64,000 bases of DNA, from NCBI RefSeq assembly GCF_003075375.1, contig NZ_QDFT01000001.1:6-64005 (forward strand), given 5' to 3'. Shown piece by piece: positions 45,185 to 57,783 of this stretch. The notes beneath the pieces were generated by a model, which saw nothing but the letters and a program-made list of their open reading frames with translations, did not search any database and was not told where the DNA came from. Within the stretch, counting starts at the first letter, position 1, and each line of letters begins with the position of its first letter. Both the position numbers and the translations under genes were made by a program. The stretch comes from Microbacterium testaceum (GTDB lineage Bacteria; Actinomycetota; Actinomycetes; Actinomycetales; Microbacteriaceae).

Positions 45185-45232
45185 TCGGTCACCCTAGCGC
45201 CGGCCCCGCCCGGCCGAGCCGGCGGTCGTCGC

Positions 45233-45330
45233 CCGTAACTCGGAGCAATGCGCCGATCTCGGACGTTCCAGGCTGGGTTCTCCGAATTTCGTGCGCTTCT
45301 CCGAGTTTCGTGCGCGCCCGGTTCTGCCGC
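45233..45330. repeat. Dispersed ACTCGGA repeat copy
   Basis: CGTAACTCGGAGCAATGCGC, then TCGGACGTTCC, TTCTCCGAATTTCGTGCGCT and TTCTCCGAGTTTCGTGCGCG; the same blocks as in the 6201-6600 array and in 5201-5260. Confidence 0.7.
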
Positions 45331-45362
45331 GGCGCGGGCGAACCCGCCGTCAGGCGGGCGGA

Positions 45363-46376
<1,014 letters not shown>

Positions 46377-46410
46377 CTAGGCGGCGCGCGCCACCCGGAC
46401 CGCCGCCGGG

Positions 46411-47259
46411 TCAGGTGCCGAGCGTGTAGTCGACGATGACCGGGGCGTGATCGCTCCAGCGGGTGTCGTAGGACGGCGCCCGCTCGACGGCGTACGAGGT
46501 GACGCGCTCGGCCAGGGCCGGGGTGGCGACGTGGTAATCGATGCGCCACCCGCTGTCGGTGTCGAACGCCTTGCCGCGCATGGACCAGAACGTGTACGGG
46601 CCGTCGACCTCGCCCATGGCGCGGCGGCCGACGTCGACCCAGCCGAGACCCGTGCCGGTCGAGCCGTCGACGCCCTCGACCTGCTCGCCCGCGGGGCCGA
46701 AGAAGCGGTCGAAGTAGGCGCGCTCGCGCGGCAGGAACCCCGCGTTCTTGCGGTTGCCGCGCCAGTTCTTGATGTCGAGCTCGCGGTGGCCGACGTTGAG
46801 GTCCCCGACGACCAGAGCCAGTTCGCGCTCGGCGCTCAACGTGGACAGCCGACGCTCCATGGCATCCAGAAAGAGCCACTTCGCATCCTGCTTGGGGGTG
46901 TCGACCTCGCCGCTGTGCACGTAGGCGCTGACGACGGTGAGGGTCTCGCCGTCGATGTCGAAGTCGGTCTCGATCCACCGGCCCGAGGCGTCGAGGGGCT
47001 CGGGACCCAGGTGCGTGCGCGTCTCGACGCCGGGCAGGCGGCTGATGATCGCGACGCCCGCGCGCCCCTTCTGCAGGGCCTCGTCGTTGACGATCTGCCA
47101 GCCGGGCAGGGCCTCGGCGAGCTGCTCTGCGGTGGCGCGGACCTCTTGCAGGGCCACGATGTCGGCTCCCGCGGCATCGAGCCATTCGGTCATGCCCTTG
47201 CGGACGGCGGCACGGATGCCGTTGACGTTGATCGAGACGATGCGTACGGAGCGAGCCAC
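46411..47259 (-). CDS. xthA: Exodeoxyribonuclease III
   Basis: AP endonuclease/3'-exonuclease of base-excision repair. The 282-residue protein has the family motifs SINVNGIRAA, VALQEVRA, VVGDLNVGHRELD and WSDHAPVIVDY, including catalytic Asp/His. Start GTG 47259. It follows the YihY gene by 45 bases and may share its transcript. Confidence 0.94.
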   Translation of the reverse strand: MARSVRIVSINVNGIRAAVRKGMTEWLDAAGADIVALQEVRATAEQLAEALPGWQIVNDEALQKGRAGVAIISRLPGVETRTHLGPEPLDASGRWIETDFDIDGETLTVVSAYVHSGEVDTPKQDAKWLFLDAMERRLSTLSAERELALVVGDLNVGHRELDIKNWRGNRKNAGFLPRERAYFDRFFGPAGEQVEGVDGSTGTGLGWVDVGRRAMGEVDGPYTFWSMRGKAFDTDSGWRIDYHVATPALAERVTSYAVERAPSYDTRWSDHAPVIVDYTLGT

Positions 47260-47304
47260 CCCACGAGCCTAGCCGCGACCTCCGACACCGGGTCGGGGCC
47301 CCGC

Positions 47305-48504
47305 TCAGTCGGGGATGAGCGACATCCGACGCGGCGCGGGCACGTCGGCCTCGGCGCGAGCCAGGGTCTTCTCGGCGGCCGCCAGGCGTCGGCGCGCGCG
47401 CCAGCGCCACGGCCAGCGCGAGAGCGCGAGCTGCTTCTCGGCGTCGCGCACCCCGACCTGTGCCGCGATGACCAGCGCCGCCTGCTCCATCGCACGACGG
47501 TCCTCGGGGGAGCGCAGGGGGACGTCGCGATCGCCCGCGGCCACGGCGATCCACGCCGCCGACACCAGGATGACGATCCCGATGAAGCGGAACCACAGCA
47601 GGAAGCCGATCAGCACCGTGAACGTCGACAGCAGCGGATTGGACGGGGTGTACACGAACAGGAAGCCCGCACCGATCTGCAGCACCACCATGCCGATCGC
47701 CCCGACCACCGCGCCCGGCCAGGCCCGTCGCCAGGTGAGGGTGGTGCCGGTCAGGAAGCGGAAGAGCGACGCCAGCGCGACCGTGTTGACCCCGAACGCC
47801 ACGACGATCGAGATGAGGCGTGCGCCCACCGACCATCCCAGCGTCTCTCTGTCCCAGCCGATGAGACCGAAGACCAGGTCGACCGCGCCCGTGGTGATCG
47901 ATCCGAGCAGGGCGCCGATCAGCAGCGCGATGCCGAAGAGGATCGACGCGAGGAAGTCGCGCGCCTTGAGCATCACGTAGTTGCGCATGTCGAACGGCAG
48001 ACCGAACGTGTCGCGCACCGCGCGTCGCGTGAAGGTGACGAAACCGATGGCGGTCCAGATGACCACCACGGCGGCGACGCCACCGGTGATGGTGAGCAGT
48101 CGCCCGCTCTCTTGCGTGGCGGCCTCCACCTGTTCGGGTTTGACCAGGCCGTGGGCGCTGATGAGCCCGGGGATGTAGCCGTTGACGATGCGGATGAGCC
48201 CGTCGACCGCCGCTCGGCTGCCGCCCAGCCAGATGCCGACCCCCGCGAACGCGAGGTACAGCGCCGAGAAGACGGCGAACAAGCCCTGGTAGCTCATCCC
48301 TGCGGCGAGCAGGAAACCGTTGTGCTGCAGGAAGTGCCGCCACACGCGGATCGGGAACCACTGCGCGATCCGCGCCGCACGAGCGATCGGCTGGTCCAGT
48401 CGGCCGCGCACGGCGGACTGCGCCTCGCTGAGCCGATCGCGCAGCGTCGTCTCGTCGTCGCGCACCGCGGGCAGCGGTCGCGGATCGGAGGTCGCGTCGG
48501 TCAC
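47305..48504 (-). CDS. YihY/BrkB family membrane protein
   Basis: A 399-residue protein with six predicted helices in the BrkB pattern (HNGFLLAAGMSYQGLFAVFSALYLAFA, then FLTGTTLTWRRAWPGAVVGAIGMVVLQ). The N-terminal 45 and C-terminal 80 residues are charged and cytoplasmic. Called virulence factor BrkB or ribonuclease BN in old annotation, but it is not RNase BN; function unknown. Start GTG 48504. Confidence 0.85.
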   Translation of the reverse strand: MTDATSDPRPLPAVRDDETTLRDRLSEAQSAVRGRLDQPIARAARIAQWFPIRVWRHFLQHNGFLLAAGMSYQGLFAVFSALYLAFAGVGIWLGGSRAAVDGLIRIVNGYIPGLISAHGLVKPEQVEAATQESGRLLTITGGVAAVVVIWTAIGFVTFTRRAVRDTFGLPFDMRNYVMLKARDFLASILFGIALLIGALLGSITTGAVDLVFGLIGWDRETLGWSVGARLISIVVAFGVNTVALASLFRFLTGTTLTWRRAWPGAVVGAIGMVVLQIGAGFLFVYTPSNPLLSTFTVLIGFLLWFRFIGIVILVSAAWIAVAAGDRDVPLRSPEDRRAMEQAALVIAAQVGVRDAEKQLALSRWPWRWRARRRLAAAEKTLARAEADVPAPRRMSLIPD

Positions 48505-48610
48505 TCGGAAAGCCTAATGAATGGATGCCACCCGCCCCCGGCATCCGTCCCCGTTCTTCGCCGCGTGAACCGCCAGATCCTGTCGTTTCGGCGGAGAACG
48601 CCGGGAACGC

Positions 48611-48646
48611 CGAACGGCGGGGGCACCGGAGCGCCCCCGCCGTTCG
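48611..48646 (-). terminator. Terminator of the sdh operon
   Basis: A 14-bp perfect stem, CGAACGGCGGGGGC and its complement, beginning 11 bases beyond the sdhB stop. Confidence 0.85.
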
Positions 48647-48656
48647 AGAGTGTTGG

Positions 48657-49442
48657 TCAGCGACCGCCGCGCAGGACGGCCTGCTTGACCTCGGCGATGG
48701 CCTTGGTGACCTCGATGCCGCGGGGGCACGCCTCGGTGCAGTTGAAGGTGGTGCGGCAGCGCCACACGCCCTCTTTGTCGTTGAGGATGTCCAGACGCAC
48801 GTCGCCGGCGTCGTCGCGGGAGTCGAAGATGAAGCGGTGCGCGTTCACGATCGCGGCGGGGCCGAAGTACTGCCCGTCGGTCCAGAACACGGGGCACGAC
48901 GAGGTGCACGCGGCGCACAGGATGCATTTGGTGGTGTCGTCGAAGACCTCGCGGTCGACGATCGACTGCACGCGCTCCTTGCCCGCCTCGGGCTTGGAGT
49001 TCGAGATGAGGAAGGGCTGGACCTCGCGGTAGGAGGCGAAGAACGGCTCCATGTCGACGATGAGGTCCTTCTCGAGCGGCAGGCCCTTGATCGCCTCGAC
49101 GTAGATCGGCTGCGAGATGTCGAGATCCTTGATCAGCGTCTTGCAGGCCAGGCGGTTGCGGCCGTTGATGCGCATCGCGTCGGACCCGCAGATGCCGTGC
49201 GCGCACGAGCGGCGGAACGACAGCGAGCCGTCGACCTCCCACTTGATCTTGTGCAGGGCGTCGAGCACGCGGTCGGTGGAGTACAGCTCCACGTCGTAGT
49301 CGACCCAGCGGGGCTCGTCGTCGACCTCGGGGTCGAAGCGGCGGATGTTAAAGGTGACGAGGAACGACTGGATGCCGGTGTCCTCAGGAGTCTGCTCGAC
49401 CTCTTCCGAGGTGTCGACCTGCTCGATGACGGTGGATGCCAT
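48657..49442 (-). CDS. sdhB: Succinate dehydrogenase iron-sulfur subunit
   Basis: Carries electrons from FAD to the membrane quinone site. The 261-residue protein shows the 2Fe-2S ligands in CAHGICGSDAM, the 4Fe-4S set CILCAACTSSCP and the 3Fe-4S set around CTEACPRG. ATG 49442, two bases after sdhA. Last gene of the operon. Confidence 0.96.
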   Translation of the reverse strand: MASTVIEQVDTSEEVEQTPEDTGIQSFLVTFNIRRFDPEVDDEPRWVDYDVELYSTDRVLDALHKIKWEVDGSLSFRRSCAHGICGSDAMRINGRNRLACKTLIKDLDISQPIYVEAIKGLPLEKDLIVDMEPFFASYREVQPFLISNSKPEAGKERVQSIVDREVFDDTTKCILCAACTSSCPVFWTDGQYFGPAAIVNAHRFIFDSRDDAGDVRLDILNDKEGVWRCRTTFNCTEACPRGIEVTKAIAEVKQAVLRGGR

Positions 49443-49443
49443 C

Positions 49444-51273
49444 TCAGTACTTCCTCTCCAGCGGCGGGTAGCGCAGCTCCCCGGCCTCGTTCTTGGTGAA
49501 CACGACGGGTTTCCAACCGAGTTCGATGTGGTCGGCGGGGTGCGACGAGTGCGGGTCGCCCGACAGGTACGCCATGGTGTGCTGCATGTACTTCTCGTCG
49601 TCGCGCGTGGGGAAGTCGTCGCGCATGTGACCGCCACGGCTCTCTTCGCGGTTCTGCGCCGAGTAGACGACGACCTCGGCGAGGTCGAGCAGGAAGCCGA
49701 GCTCGACGGCCTCGAGCAGATCGGTGTTGAACCGCTTGCCCTTGTCGTCGACGTGGATGTTCTTGTAGCGCTCGCGCAGGTCGGCGATGACGTCCAGGAC
49801 CTTCGACAGCGACTCGTGCGTGCGGAAGACCTGCGCGCCCTTGTCCATCTCGTCCTGCAGGGTCTTGCGCAGCACCGCGATGCGCTCGGTACCGGTGTTG
49901 TTGCGCAGGCTCTCGATGAGACCGCGCACCTCGGCGGCGGGGTCCTCGGGGAGCGGCACGAACTCGGCGGTCTTGACGTACTCGACCGCGTTGCGTCCGG
50001 CGCGCTTTCCGAAGACGTTGATGTCCAGCAGCGAGTTGGTGCCCAGGCGGTTCGAGCCGTGCACCGAGACGCACGCGCACTCGCCGGCGGCGTACAGACC
50101 CGGGACGACGGTGTCGTTGTCGGCGAGCACCTCGGCCTTGATGTTGGTGGGGATGCCGCCCATCGCGTAGTGCGCGGTCGGCATGACCGGCACGGGCTCG
50201 ACGACCGGGTCGACGCCCAGGTACGTGCGGGCGAACTCGGTGATGTCGGGGAGCTTGGTCTCGAGCACCTCGGCGCCCAGGTGCGTGCAGTCCAGCAGCA
50301 CGTAGTCGCGGTGGGGGCCCGCGCCGCGTCCCTCGGCCACCTCTTGGACCATGCAGCGCGCGACGATGTCGCGCGGGGCGAGGTCCTTGATGGTGGGGGC
50401 GTACCGCTCCATGAACCGCTCGCCGCTGGCGTTGCGCAGGATCGCGCCCTCACCGCGGGCACCCTCGGTGAGCAGGATGCCGAGACCGGCCAGGCCGGTC
50501 GGGTGGAACTGGAAGAACTCCATGTCCTCGAGCGGCAGGCCCTTGCGCCACACGATGCCGACGCCGTCACCGGTGAGGGTGTGCGCGTTCGAGGTGGTCT
50601 TGAAGATCTTGCCGAAGCCACCGGTCGCGAAGACGACGGCCTTGGACTGGAAGACGTGCAGCTCACCCGTGGCCAGGTCGTAGGCGACGACGCCGGCGAT
50701 CTGGGTCTTGCCCGCGGCATCCTTCACCGTGATCAGGTCGAGCACGTAGAACTCGTTGAAGAAGTTGATGCCGAGCTTGACGCAGTTCTGGAACAGCGTC
50801 TGCAGGATCATGTGGCCGGTGCGGTCGGCGGCGTAGCACGCGCGGCGCACGGGCGTCTTGCCGTGGTCGGCCGTGTGGCCGCCGAAGCGACGCTGGTCGA
50901 TCTTGCCCTCGGGCGTGCGGTTGAACGGCAGGCCCATGTTCTCGAGGTCGATGACGGCGTCGATGGCCTCTTTGGCGAGGATCTCGGCGGCATCCTGGTC
51001 GACGAGGTAGTCGCCGCCCTTGATGGTGTCGAAGGTGTGCCACTCCCAGGAGTCCTCTTCGACGTTGGCGAGGGCCGCGGCCATACCGCCCTGCGCCGCA
51101 CCCGTGTGCGAGCGGGTGGGGTACAGCTTCGAGATGACGGCCGTCTTGGCGCCGGGGCCCGCCTCGATGGCGGCGCGCATGCCGGCACCGCCGGCGCCGA
51201 CGATGACGACGTCGAACTGGTGGTAGTGGACGCCGTCCTTGACGATCGAGTCCGAGCTGGTCTGAGTGCTCAC
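49444..51273 (-). CDS. sdhA: Succinate dehydrogenase flavoprotein subunit
   Basis: Oxidises succinate to fumarate with covalent FAD. The 609-residue protein has the dinucleotide fold [18 protein letters not shown], the FAD-linking His in [15 protein letters not shown], and [24 protein letters not shown] in the C-terminal part. Start GTG 51273 after AGAGG. Confidence 0.97.
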   Translation of the reverse strand: MSTQTSSDSIVKDGVHYHQFDVVIVGAGGAGMRAAIEAGPGAKTAVISKLYPTRSHTGAAQGGMAAALANVEEDSWEWHTFDTIKGGDYLVDQDAAEILAKEAIDAVIDLENMGLPFNRTPEGKIDQRRFGGHTADHGKTPVRRACYAADRTGHMILQTLFQNCVKLGINFFNEFYVLDLITVKDAAGKTQIAGVVAYDLATGELHVFQSKAVVFATGGFGKIFKTTSNAHTLTGDGVGIVWRKGLPLEDMEFFQFHPTGLAGLGILLTEGARGEGAILRNASGERFMERYAPTIKDLAPRDIVARCMVQEVAEGRGAGPHRDYVLLDCTHLGAEVLETKLPDITEFARTYLGVDPVVEPVPVMPTAHYAMGGIPTNIKAEVLADNDTVVPGLYAAGECACVSVHGSNRLGTNSLLDINVFGKRAGRNAVEYVKTAEFVPLPEDPAAEVRGLIESLRNNTGTERIAVLRKTLQDEMDKGAQVFRTHESLSKVLDVIADLRERYKNIHVDDKGKRFNTDLLEAVELGFLLDLAEVVVYSAQNREESRGGHMRDDFPTRDDEKYMQHTMAYLSGDPHSSHPADHIELGWKPVVFTKNEAGELRYPPLERKY

Positions 51274-51319
51274 GTGTGCAATACCTCTGCTGTCAGGGGA
51301 AAGAAGGGATGCCGCCGGC

Positions 51320-51778
51320 TCACGCCGCCTGGCACACGTCCCACAGGGAGCTGCTCTCGGTCACGCCGAGGCAGGGGTCGAACGTGAAGACGACGAGCGT
51401 GCCGAGCAGGATCAGGAACCCGGCCGACACCCACAGCGAACCGACCAGGATGGTGCGGATCCTGGCGTTCGTGACGTAGTCGTTGACGATCGTGCGCATG
51501 CCGTTGGCGCCGTGGATCAGCGCGAGCCACAGCATCAGCACGTCCCACCACTGCCAGAACGGCGAGGCGAGCTTGCCCGCGACGAACGCGAAGTCGATCT
51601 GGTGGATGCCGTCGCCCGTCATCAGGTTGACGAACAGGTGGCCGAAGATCAGGACGATCAGCAGCACGCCGGAGGCGCGCATGTAGATCCAGCCCCACTT
51701 CTCGAGGTTGGAGCCCTTCTTGCGGACGCTGGGCGTACGCGGGGCGGGGATCGTGGCGGCTTCTTGGGCGACGGACAT
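51320..51778 (-). CDS. sdhD: Succinate dehydrogenase membrane anchor subunit
   Basis: A 152-residue protein with three helices (about 33-54, 75-97, 108-130) and a conserved His in [16 protein letters not shown], likely a heme or quinone ligand. Start shares one base with the sdhC stop. Confidence 0.9.
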   Translation of the reverse strand: MSVAQEAATIPAPRTPSVRKKGSNLEKWGWIYMRASGVLLIVLIFGHLFVNLMTGDGIHQIDFAFVAGKLASPFWQWWDVLMLWLALIHGANGMRTIVNDYVTNARIRTILVGSLWVSAGFLILLGTLVVFTFDPCLGVTESSSLWDVCQAA

Positions 51779-52212
51779 CAGTGGCTCCCGGTGACGGCGC
51801 TGAAGACGTTGATCAGGTGGCGCGGGGTGAAGCCCGCCATGGTGACGACCCAGAGGCCGAGCACGCCCCACCAGAGCTGACGCTGGTGGCGGGTGGCCCA
51901 GGGCCAGAAGTCGACCAGGATGATGCGCAGGCCGTTGAAGGCGTGGTAGGCGATCGCGCCGACCAGAGCGACCTCGCCGAGACCCATGACCGGGTTCTTG
52001 TACGTGCCGATGACGGCGTCGTACGCCTCGGGCGAGACGCGGATGAGCGCCGTGTCGAGGATGTGCACGAGCAGGAAGAAGAAGATCGCCACACCGGTGA
52101 TGCGGTGCAGGACCCAGGACCACATCCCCTCGCGACCGCGGTAGAGAGTGCCGCGCGGCCTCTTCGACGTCGTTTCCTTCACCGACGGCGTGGCACGTGC
52201 TGGTGCTGACAC
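51778..52212 (-). CDS. sdhC: Succinate dehydrogenase cytochrome b556 subunit
   Basis: A 144-residue three-helix protein with the family motif WSWVLHRITGVAIFFFLLVHIL and the conserved AYHAFNGLRIILVD. Start GTG 52212 after GGGAGG. First gene of sdhCDAB; its upstream region (52213-52423) is shared with manC. Confidence 0.92.
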   Translation of the reverse strand: MSAPARATPSVKETTSKRPRGTLYRGREGMWSWVLHRITGVAIFFFLLVHILDTALIRVSPEAYDAVIGTYKNPVMGLGEVALVGAIAYHAFNGLRIILVDFWPWATRHQRQLWWGVLGLWVVTMAGFTPRHLINVFSAVTGSH

Positions 52213-52282
52213 GGTCGTCCTCCCTGATCGAACACGGTGTGGGGGCCCGCACAGGCCCCGAGCGTCACACGGGCGCTCCTGA

Positions 52283-52288
52283 ATACTA
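52283..52288 (-). promoter_or_regulatory. -10 element of the sdh operon
   Basis: TAGTAT on the minus strand, giving a start near 52276 and a leader of about 64 bases. The -35 box is not clear. Confidence 0.4.
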
Positions 52289-52331
52289 CGTCCGGCCTAT
52301 GAACCGCGGGGATTAGGCCGTCCTAAGACTC

Positions 52332-52345
52332 TCTCGATATCGAGA
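52332..52345. promoter_or_regulatory. Palindromic operator candidate between sdhC and manC
   Basis: TCTCGATATCGAGA, perfect 14-bp palindrome, differing from the icd site TCTTGATATCAAGA only by one symmetrical base pair. It lies about 55-70 bases upstream of the predicted sdh start. Confidence 0.6.
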
Positions 52346-52410
52346 TAGTTCCGGGATGCCGCGACTCTCTCGTCGACCGGGGCCGATCGGGGTGTCCAGG
52401 GCGTGGGCAG

Positions 52411-52416
52411 TAGGGT
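52411..52416 (+). promoter_or_regulatory. -10 element of manC
   Basis: TAGGGT ends seven bases before the manC ATG, so the messenger is probably leaderless; there is no ribosome binding site. Confidence 0.45.
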
Positions 52417-52423
52417 CGAAGCC

Positions 52424-53542
52424 ATGGCCGACCTCGCTATCGACGACTTCTACGCCGTGATCCCCGCCGGGGGCATCGGGAGCCGCCTCTGGCCGCTCTC
52501 GCGCGCCGACGCGCCCAAGTTCCTGCACGACCTGACCGGGTCGGGGCAGACGCTGCTGCGCGACACGTGGGAGCGCCTCGCGCCGCTGTCGGGAGAGGAC
52601 CGCATCGCGGTCGTCACCGGGCGCGCGCACCGCGCCGCGGTCGAGCGGGAGCTGCCCGGCGTCCCCGACCACAACGTCTTCCTCGAGTCCGAACCCCGCG
52701 ACTCCTCGGCCGCGATCGGCCTGGCCGCCGCGATCCTGGTGCGTCGCGAGCCCGATGTCATCATCGGGTCGTTCGCCGCAGACCACGTCATCCGCCAGAC
52801 GCGCCAGTTCGACTTCGCCGTGCGCCAGGCCGTCGCCGTCGCCCGCGCCGGGTACATCTGCACGATCGGCATCCAGCCCGCCGAGCCGTCGGTCGGCTTC
52901 GGGTACATCAAGCAGGCCGACGAGCTGATCGTCGACGGCGCCCCCGAGGCGTACATGGTCGAGCGCTTCGTCGAGAAGCCCGACCTCGAGACCGCGAAGC
53001 AGTACTTCGCCGACCGCTCGTACCTGTGGAACGCGGGCATGTTCATCACCCGTGCCGACGTGCTGCTGGCCGAGCTCGCCGTGAACGAGCCCGAGCTGCA
53101 CGCGGGGCTCCTCGAGCTCGCCGAGGCGTGGGACGACCGCGATCGCCGCGGCCCCGCCGTCGACCGCATCTGGCCGGAGCTGAAGAAGATCGCGATCGAC
53201 TACTCGGTCGCCGAGCCGGCCGCCGAGAAGGGCCGACTCGCGGTCATCCCGGGGCACTTCGATTGGGACGACGTCGGCGACTTCGCCAGCCTGTCCAAGC
53301 TCAACTCCTCGGGCGGGCGCAACGAGCTCGCGATCCTCGGCGAGGACGCGCGCGTGCTGTCGGACGCCTCGAGCGGCATCGTCGTCTCGCAGACCAAGCG
53401 CGTCATCAGCCTCATCGGCGTGCGCGACATCGTCGTGGTCGACACCCCGGACGCGCTGCTGGTCACGACGAGCGAGAACGCCCAGCGCGTCAAGGGCGTC
53501 GTCGACGCGCTCAAGCTCACCGGCCGCGGCGACGTCCTCTGA
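52424..53542 (+). CDS. manC: Mannose-1-phosphate guanylyltransferase
   Basis: Makes GDP-mannose from GTP and mannose 1-phosphate for glycan and glycolipid synthesis. The 372-residue nucleotidyltransferase has the signature YAVIPAGGIGSRLWPLSR, sugar-binding EPRDSSAAIGLAA and FVEKPD. It lacks the C-terminal isomerase domain of the bifunctional form. Terminator follows at 53547. Confidence 0.93.
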   Translation: MADLAIDDFYAVIPAGGIGSRLWPLSRADAPKFLHDLTGSGQTLLRDTWERLAPLSGEDRIAVVTGRAHRAAVERELPGVPDHNVFLESEPRDSSAAIGLAAAILVRREPDVIIGSFAADHVIRQTRQFDFAVRQAVAVARAGYICTIGIQPAEPSVGFGYIKQADELIVDGAPEAYMVERFVEKPDLETAKQYFADRSYLWNAGMFITRADVLLAELAVNEPELHAGLLELAEAWDDRDRRGPAVDRIWPELKKIAIDYSVAEPAAEKGRLAVIPGHFDWDDVGDFASLSKLNSSGGRNELAILGEDARVLSDASSGIVVSQTKRVISLIGVRDIVVVDTPDALLVTTSENAQRVKGVVDALKLTGRGDVL

Positions 53543-53546
53543 CACC

Positions 53547-53569
53547 GGATGCCACACTCCGTGGCATCC
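53547..53569 (+). terminator. Terminator after manC
   Basis: GGATGCCAC / GTGGCATCC, nine pairs with a five-base loop, 4 bases after the stop. Confidence 0.75.
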
Positions 53570-53736
53570 AGTCCCGCTTCGACCCGCGCGTGTGGCGGGC
53601 GCATCACGCGAGATTGCGTCTTTGTAACCATTGGCCTGCGCAGGGCCTCTCGGGGCGCAAGCGGAGCGACACAGTAGGTAACGTGACGGCATCGTCCCCC
53701 GAACCCGTCGGGGGAATCCGTTTTGGAGGACCATTC

Positions 53737-54849
53737 GTGAAGACCACGAAGAAGGCCGTCGTCAGCGGCCTCGCCATGATCGGCGCCGCTGCGCTGCTCG
53801 CCGGTTGCGGCGCCGCACCCGAGAGCAACGGCGCGTCCGGCGCGGCCGGAGGAAGCGTCGTCGACGGCTTCACCCCCTGCATCATCTCGGATGACGGTGG
53901 CTGGAACGACCGCTCGTTCAACCAGTCCGCCAAGGAGGGCATCGACAAGGCCGCCGCCGAGCTCGGCGTCAAGTCGATCGACGTCGAGTCCAGCTCGGCG
54001 AACGACTACGCACCCAACCTCGAGAACCTCGTGGCCGAGGGCTGCACGTTCATCGTCGCCGTCGGCTTCAAGCTGAGCGCCGACACCGTGGCCTCGGCGA
54101 CGGCCAACCCGAACCTGCAGTACGCCATCATCGACGACCGCGCCGACACCGACAACAACGGTGAGACCGACGCCCCGAACATCAAGCCGCTGCTGTTCGA
54201 CACGGTCCAGGCCGCCTACCTCGGTGGCTACGCCGCCGCCGCCTACTCCGCCGAGAACGGCGTCAACAAGGTCGGCACCGTCGGTGGCATCCCGATCCCG
54301 CCGGTCACCATCTTCATGGACGGCTTCGTCGACGGCGTCAAGAAGTACGACGAGGACAAGGGCGGCAACGTCCAGACCTTCGGCTGGGACGTCGCCGCGC
54401 AGAACGGTTCGTTCACCGGTGGCTTCGCCGCCAACGACGCCGCCAAGCAGGCCGCTCAGGGTCTGCTCGACCAGGGTGTCGACGTGCTCCTGCCCGTCGG
54501 TGGCCCGATCTACAGCAGCGCCGCCGACGCGATCCGCGACAGCGGCTCGAAGAGCGTCATGCTCGGTGTCGACTCCGACCTCGCCAAGGCCGACCCGAAC
54601 GTGTCCGACCTGGTGCTCACCTCGATCCTCAAGCGCATCGACACCGCCGTGTACGACGCGGTGACGCAGGCCGCCAAGGGCGAGTTCGACGTGACCCCCT
54701 ACGTGGGCACGCTCGAGAACGACGGCGTCGGCCTGGCCGACTTCAACTCGAAGTTCACGCTGCCGGCCGGTCTGACCGACGAGCTCTCGGCCCTGCGCGA
54801 GCAGATCGTCTCGGGCTCGCTCGAGGTCACCTCGCCCAGCTCGCCGTAA
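53737..54849 (+). CDS. BMP-family nucleoside-binding lipoprotein
   Basis: Substrate-binding protein of a nucleoside ABC importer, anchored outside the membrane. The 370-residue precursor has a lipoprotein signal with lipobox LLAGC (Cys about residue 24), and the BMP core: DDGGWNDRSFNQSAKEGIDKAA, VAVGFKLSADTVASATANPN, and GVDVLLPVGGPIYSSAADAI. Start GTG 53737 after GGAGGA at 53725-53730. It begins the salvage operon; a hairpin at 54862 probably makes its message more abundant than the rest. Confidence 0.93.
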   Translation: MKTTKKAVVSGLAMIGAAALLAGCGAAPESNGASGAAGGSVVDGFTPCIISDDGGWNDRSFNQSAKEGIDKAAAELGVKSIDVESSSANDYAPNLENLVAEGCTFIVAVGFKLSADTVASATANPNLQYAIIDDRADTDNNGETDAPNIKPLLFDTVQAAYLGGYAAAAYSAENGVNKVGTVGGIPIPPVTIFMDGFVDGVKKYDEDKGGNVQTFGWDVAAQNGSFTGGFAANDAAKQAAQGLLDQGVDVLLPVGGPIYSSAADAIRDSGSKSVMLGVDSDLAKADPNVSDLVLTSILKRIDTAVYDAVTQAAKGEFDVTPYVGTLENDGVGLADFNSKFTLPAGLTDELSALREQIVSGSLEVTSPSSP

Positions 54850-54861
54850 GGCATCTCCACG

Positions 54862-54901
54862 AAACCGCGGTCGCTCGGATCCGTCCGAGCGGCCGCGGTT
54901 T
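54862..54901 (+). terminator. Strong hairpin between binding protein and ATPase genes
   Basis: AAACCGCGG / CCGCGGTTT plus CGCTCGGA / TCCGAGCG, 17 pairs with one mismatch. It can act as partial terminator or 3' stabiliser; a second promoter-like TAGGGT at 54928-54933 follows. Confidence 0.8.
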
Positions 54902-54940
54902 CCGTCCGTCTTCTGAAAGTCTTCGAATAGGGTGCACAGC

Positions 54941-56454
<1,514 letters not shown>

Positions 56455-56458
<4 letters not shown>

Positions 56459-57783
56459 GCGGCCACATCCCGAGCACGGGCGCGACCGGGGATTCCGGCC
56501 TGCCGCCCGAGCAGCTGCCCGGCGCGTCGGGGCCGCTGACCGGTCACGCCCCGGCCGAGACCCCCGCGCCCCCGCGCACCAACCAGTTCCTCACGGAGCT
56601 GCTGCGCTCGTCGTGGATCACCACGGTTCTGGCGGTCGTCGCGGCGATGATCGTCGGCGGCATCCTCATGGCCGCCACGAACGACCAGGTGCGCGTGACG
56701 GCGGGGTACTTCTTCGCGCGTCCCGGCGACATGCTGGCCGCCGTGTGGAACTCCGTCTACGGCGGATACGAGGCCCTCTTCCGCGGGGCGATCTTCAACT
56801 CCCGCGTGTCGGACTTCGGGGCGCAGATCCGGCCCCTCACCAATACCCTGGGCTTCGCGGCTCCGCTCATCGCGGCCGGCCTCGGTGTGGCGCTGGCGTT
56901 CCGGGTGGGCCTGTTCAACATCGGTGGACGCGGTCAGATCCTCGTCGCCTGTGCCTTCGCCGGCCTGATCACGTTCAACCTCGACCTGCCGATGATCATC
57001 CAGCTGCCGCTGACCCTCATCGTCGGTATCGCCGGCGGTGCCCTCTGGGGCGGGATCGTCGGTCTGCTGAAGGCGCGCACCGGCGCGCACGAGGTCATCC
57101 TGACGATCATGCTCAACTACGTCGCCTACTACCTGGTGACGTGGATGGTGCGCACCCCGGGTCTGCTGCAGCGTCCTGCCGGCGACCAGCCGATCTCGTC
57201 GGCCACTCCCGCGAACGCGCAGTTCCCCGAGCTGTTCGGTCCCCAGTTCCCGCTGCTCGACCTGGGCTTCGTCTTCGTCGTGGCGGCCACCGTCTTCGTG
57301 TGGTGGCTCATGGAGCGCTCGAGCCTCGGCTTCCGCCTCCGCGCGGTGGGCGAGAACCCCCACGCGGCGCGCGCGGCGGGCATCTCGGTACCTCGCATGT
57401 ACGTCTACGCGATGCTCTTCGCGGGTGGGCTGGCGGGTCTGGCCGGCATGAACCAGATCCAGGGATCGGTCACCACCGGCTTCGACGGACTCATCGACGC
57501 GGGCATCGGCTTCGACGCCATCACCGTGGCGCTGCTCGGACGCAGCCGTCCGTGGGGCGTGTTCGCCGCCGGCATCCTGTTCGGCGCCCTGAAGTCGGGC
57601 TCGTTCACGATGCAGGCGTCGCAGGGCATCCCCGTCGACATCGTGCTCGTCGTGCAGGCCCTCATCGTGCTGTTCATCGCGGCTCCGCCCCTGGTGCGCA
57701 CGATCTTCTTCCTCCCCAAGAGCGAGGCCGAGCGCGCGGCCAAGGACCGGGCCAAGGCGGCCAAGAAGGCGGTGGCGGCATGA
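56455..57783 (+). CDS. Nucleoside ABC importer permease 1
   Basis: A 442-residue membrane protein with about ten helices of the BPD_transp_2 type (GLFNIGGRGQILVACAFAGL, LTIMLNYVAYYLV, MYVYAMLFAGGLAGLAGMNQ). The first 55 residues are a Pro/Gly-rich cytoplasmic tail. Start GTG overlaps the ATPase stop (GTGA); GGAGGAGA upstream. Confidence 0.92.
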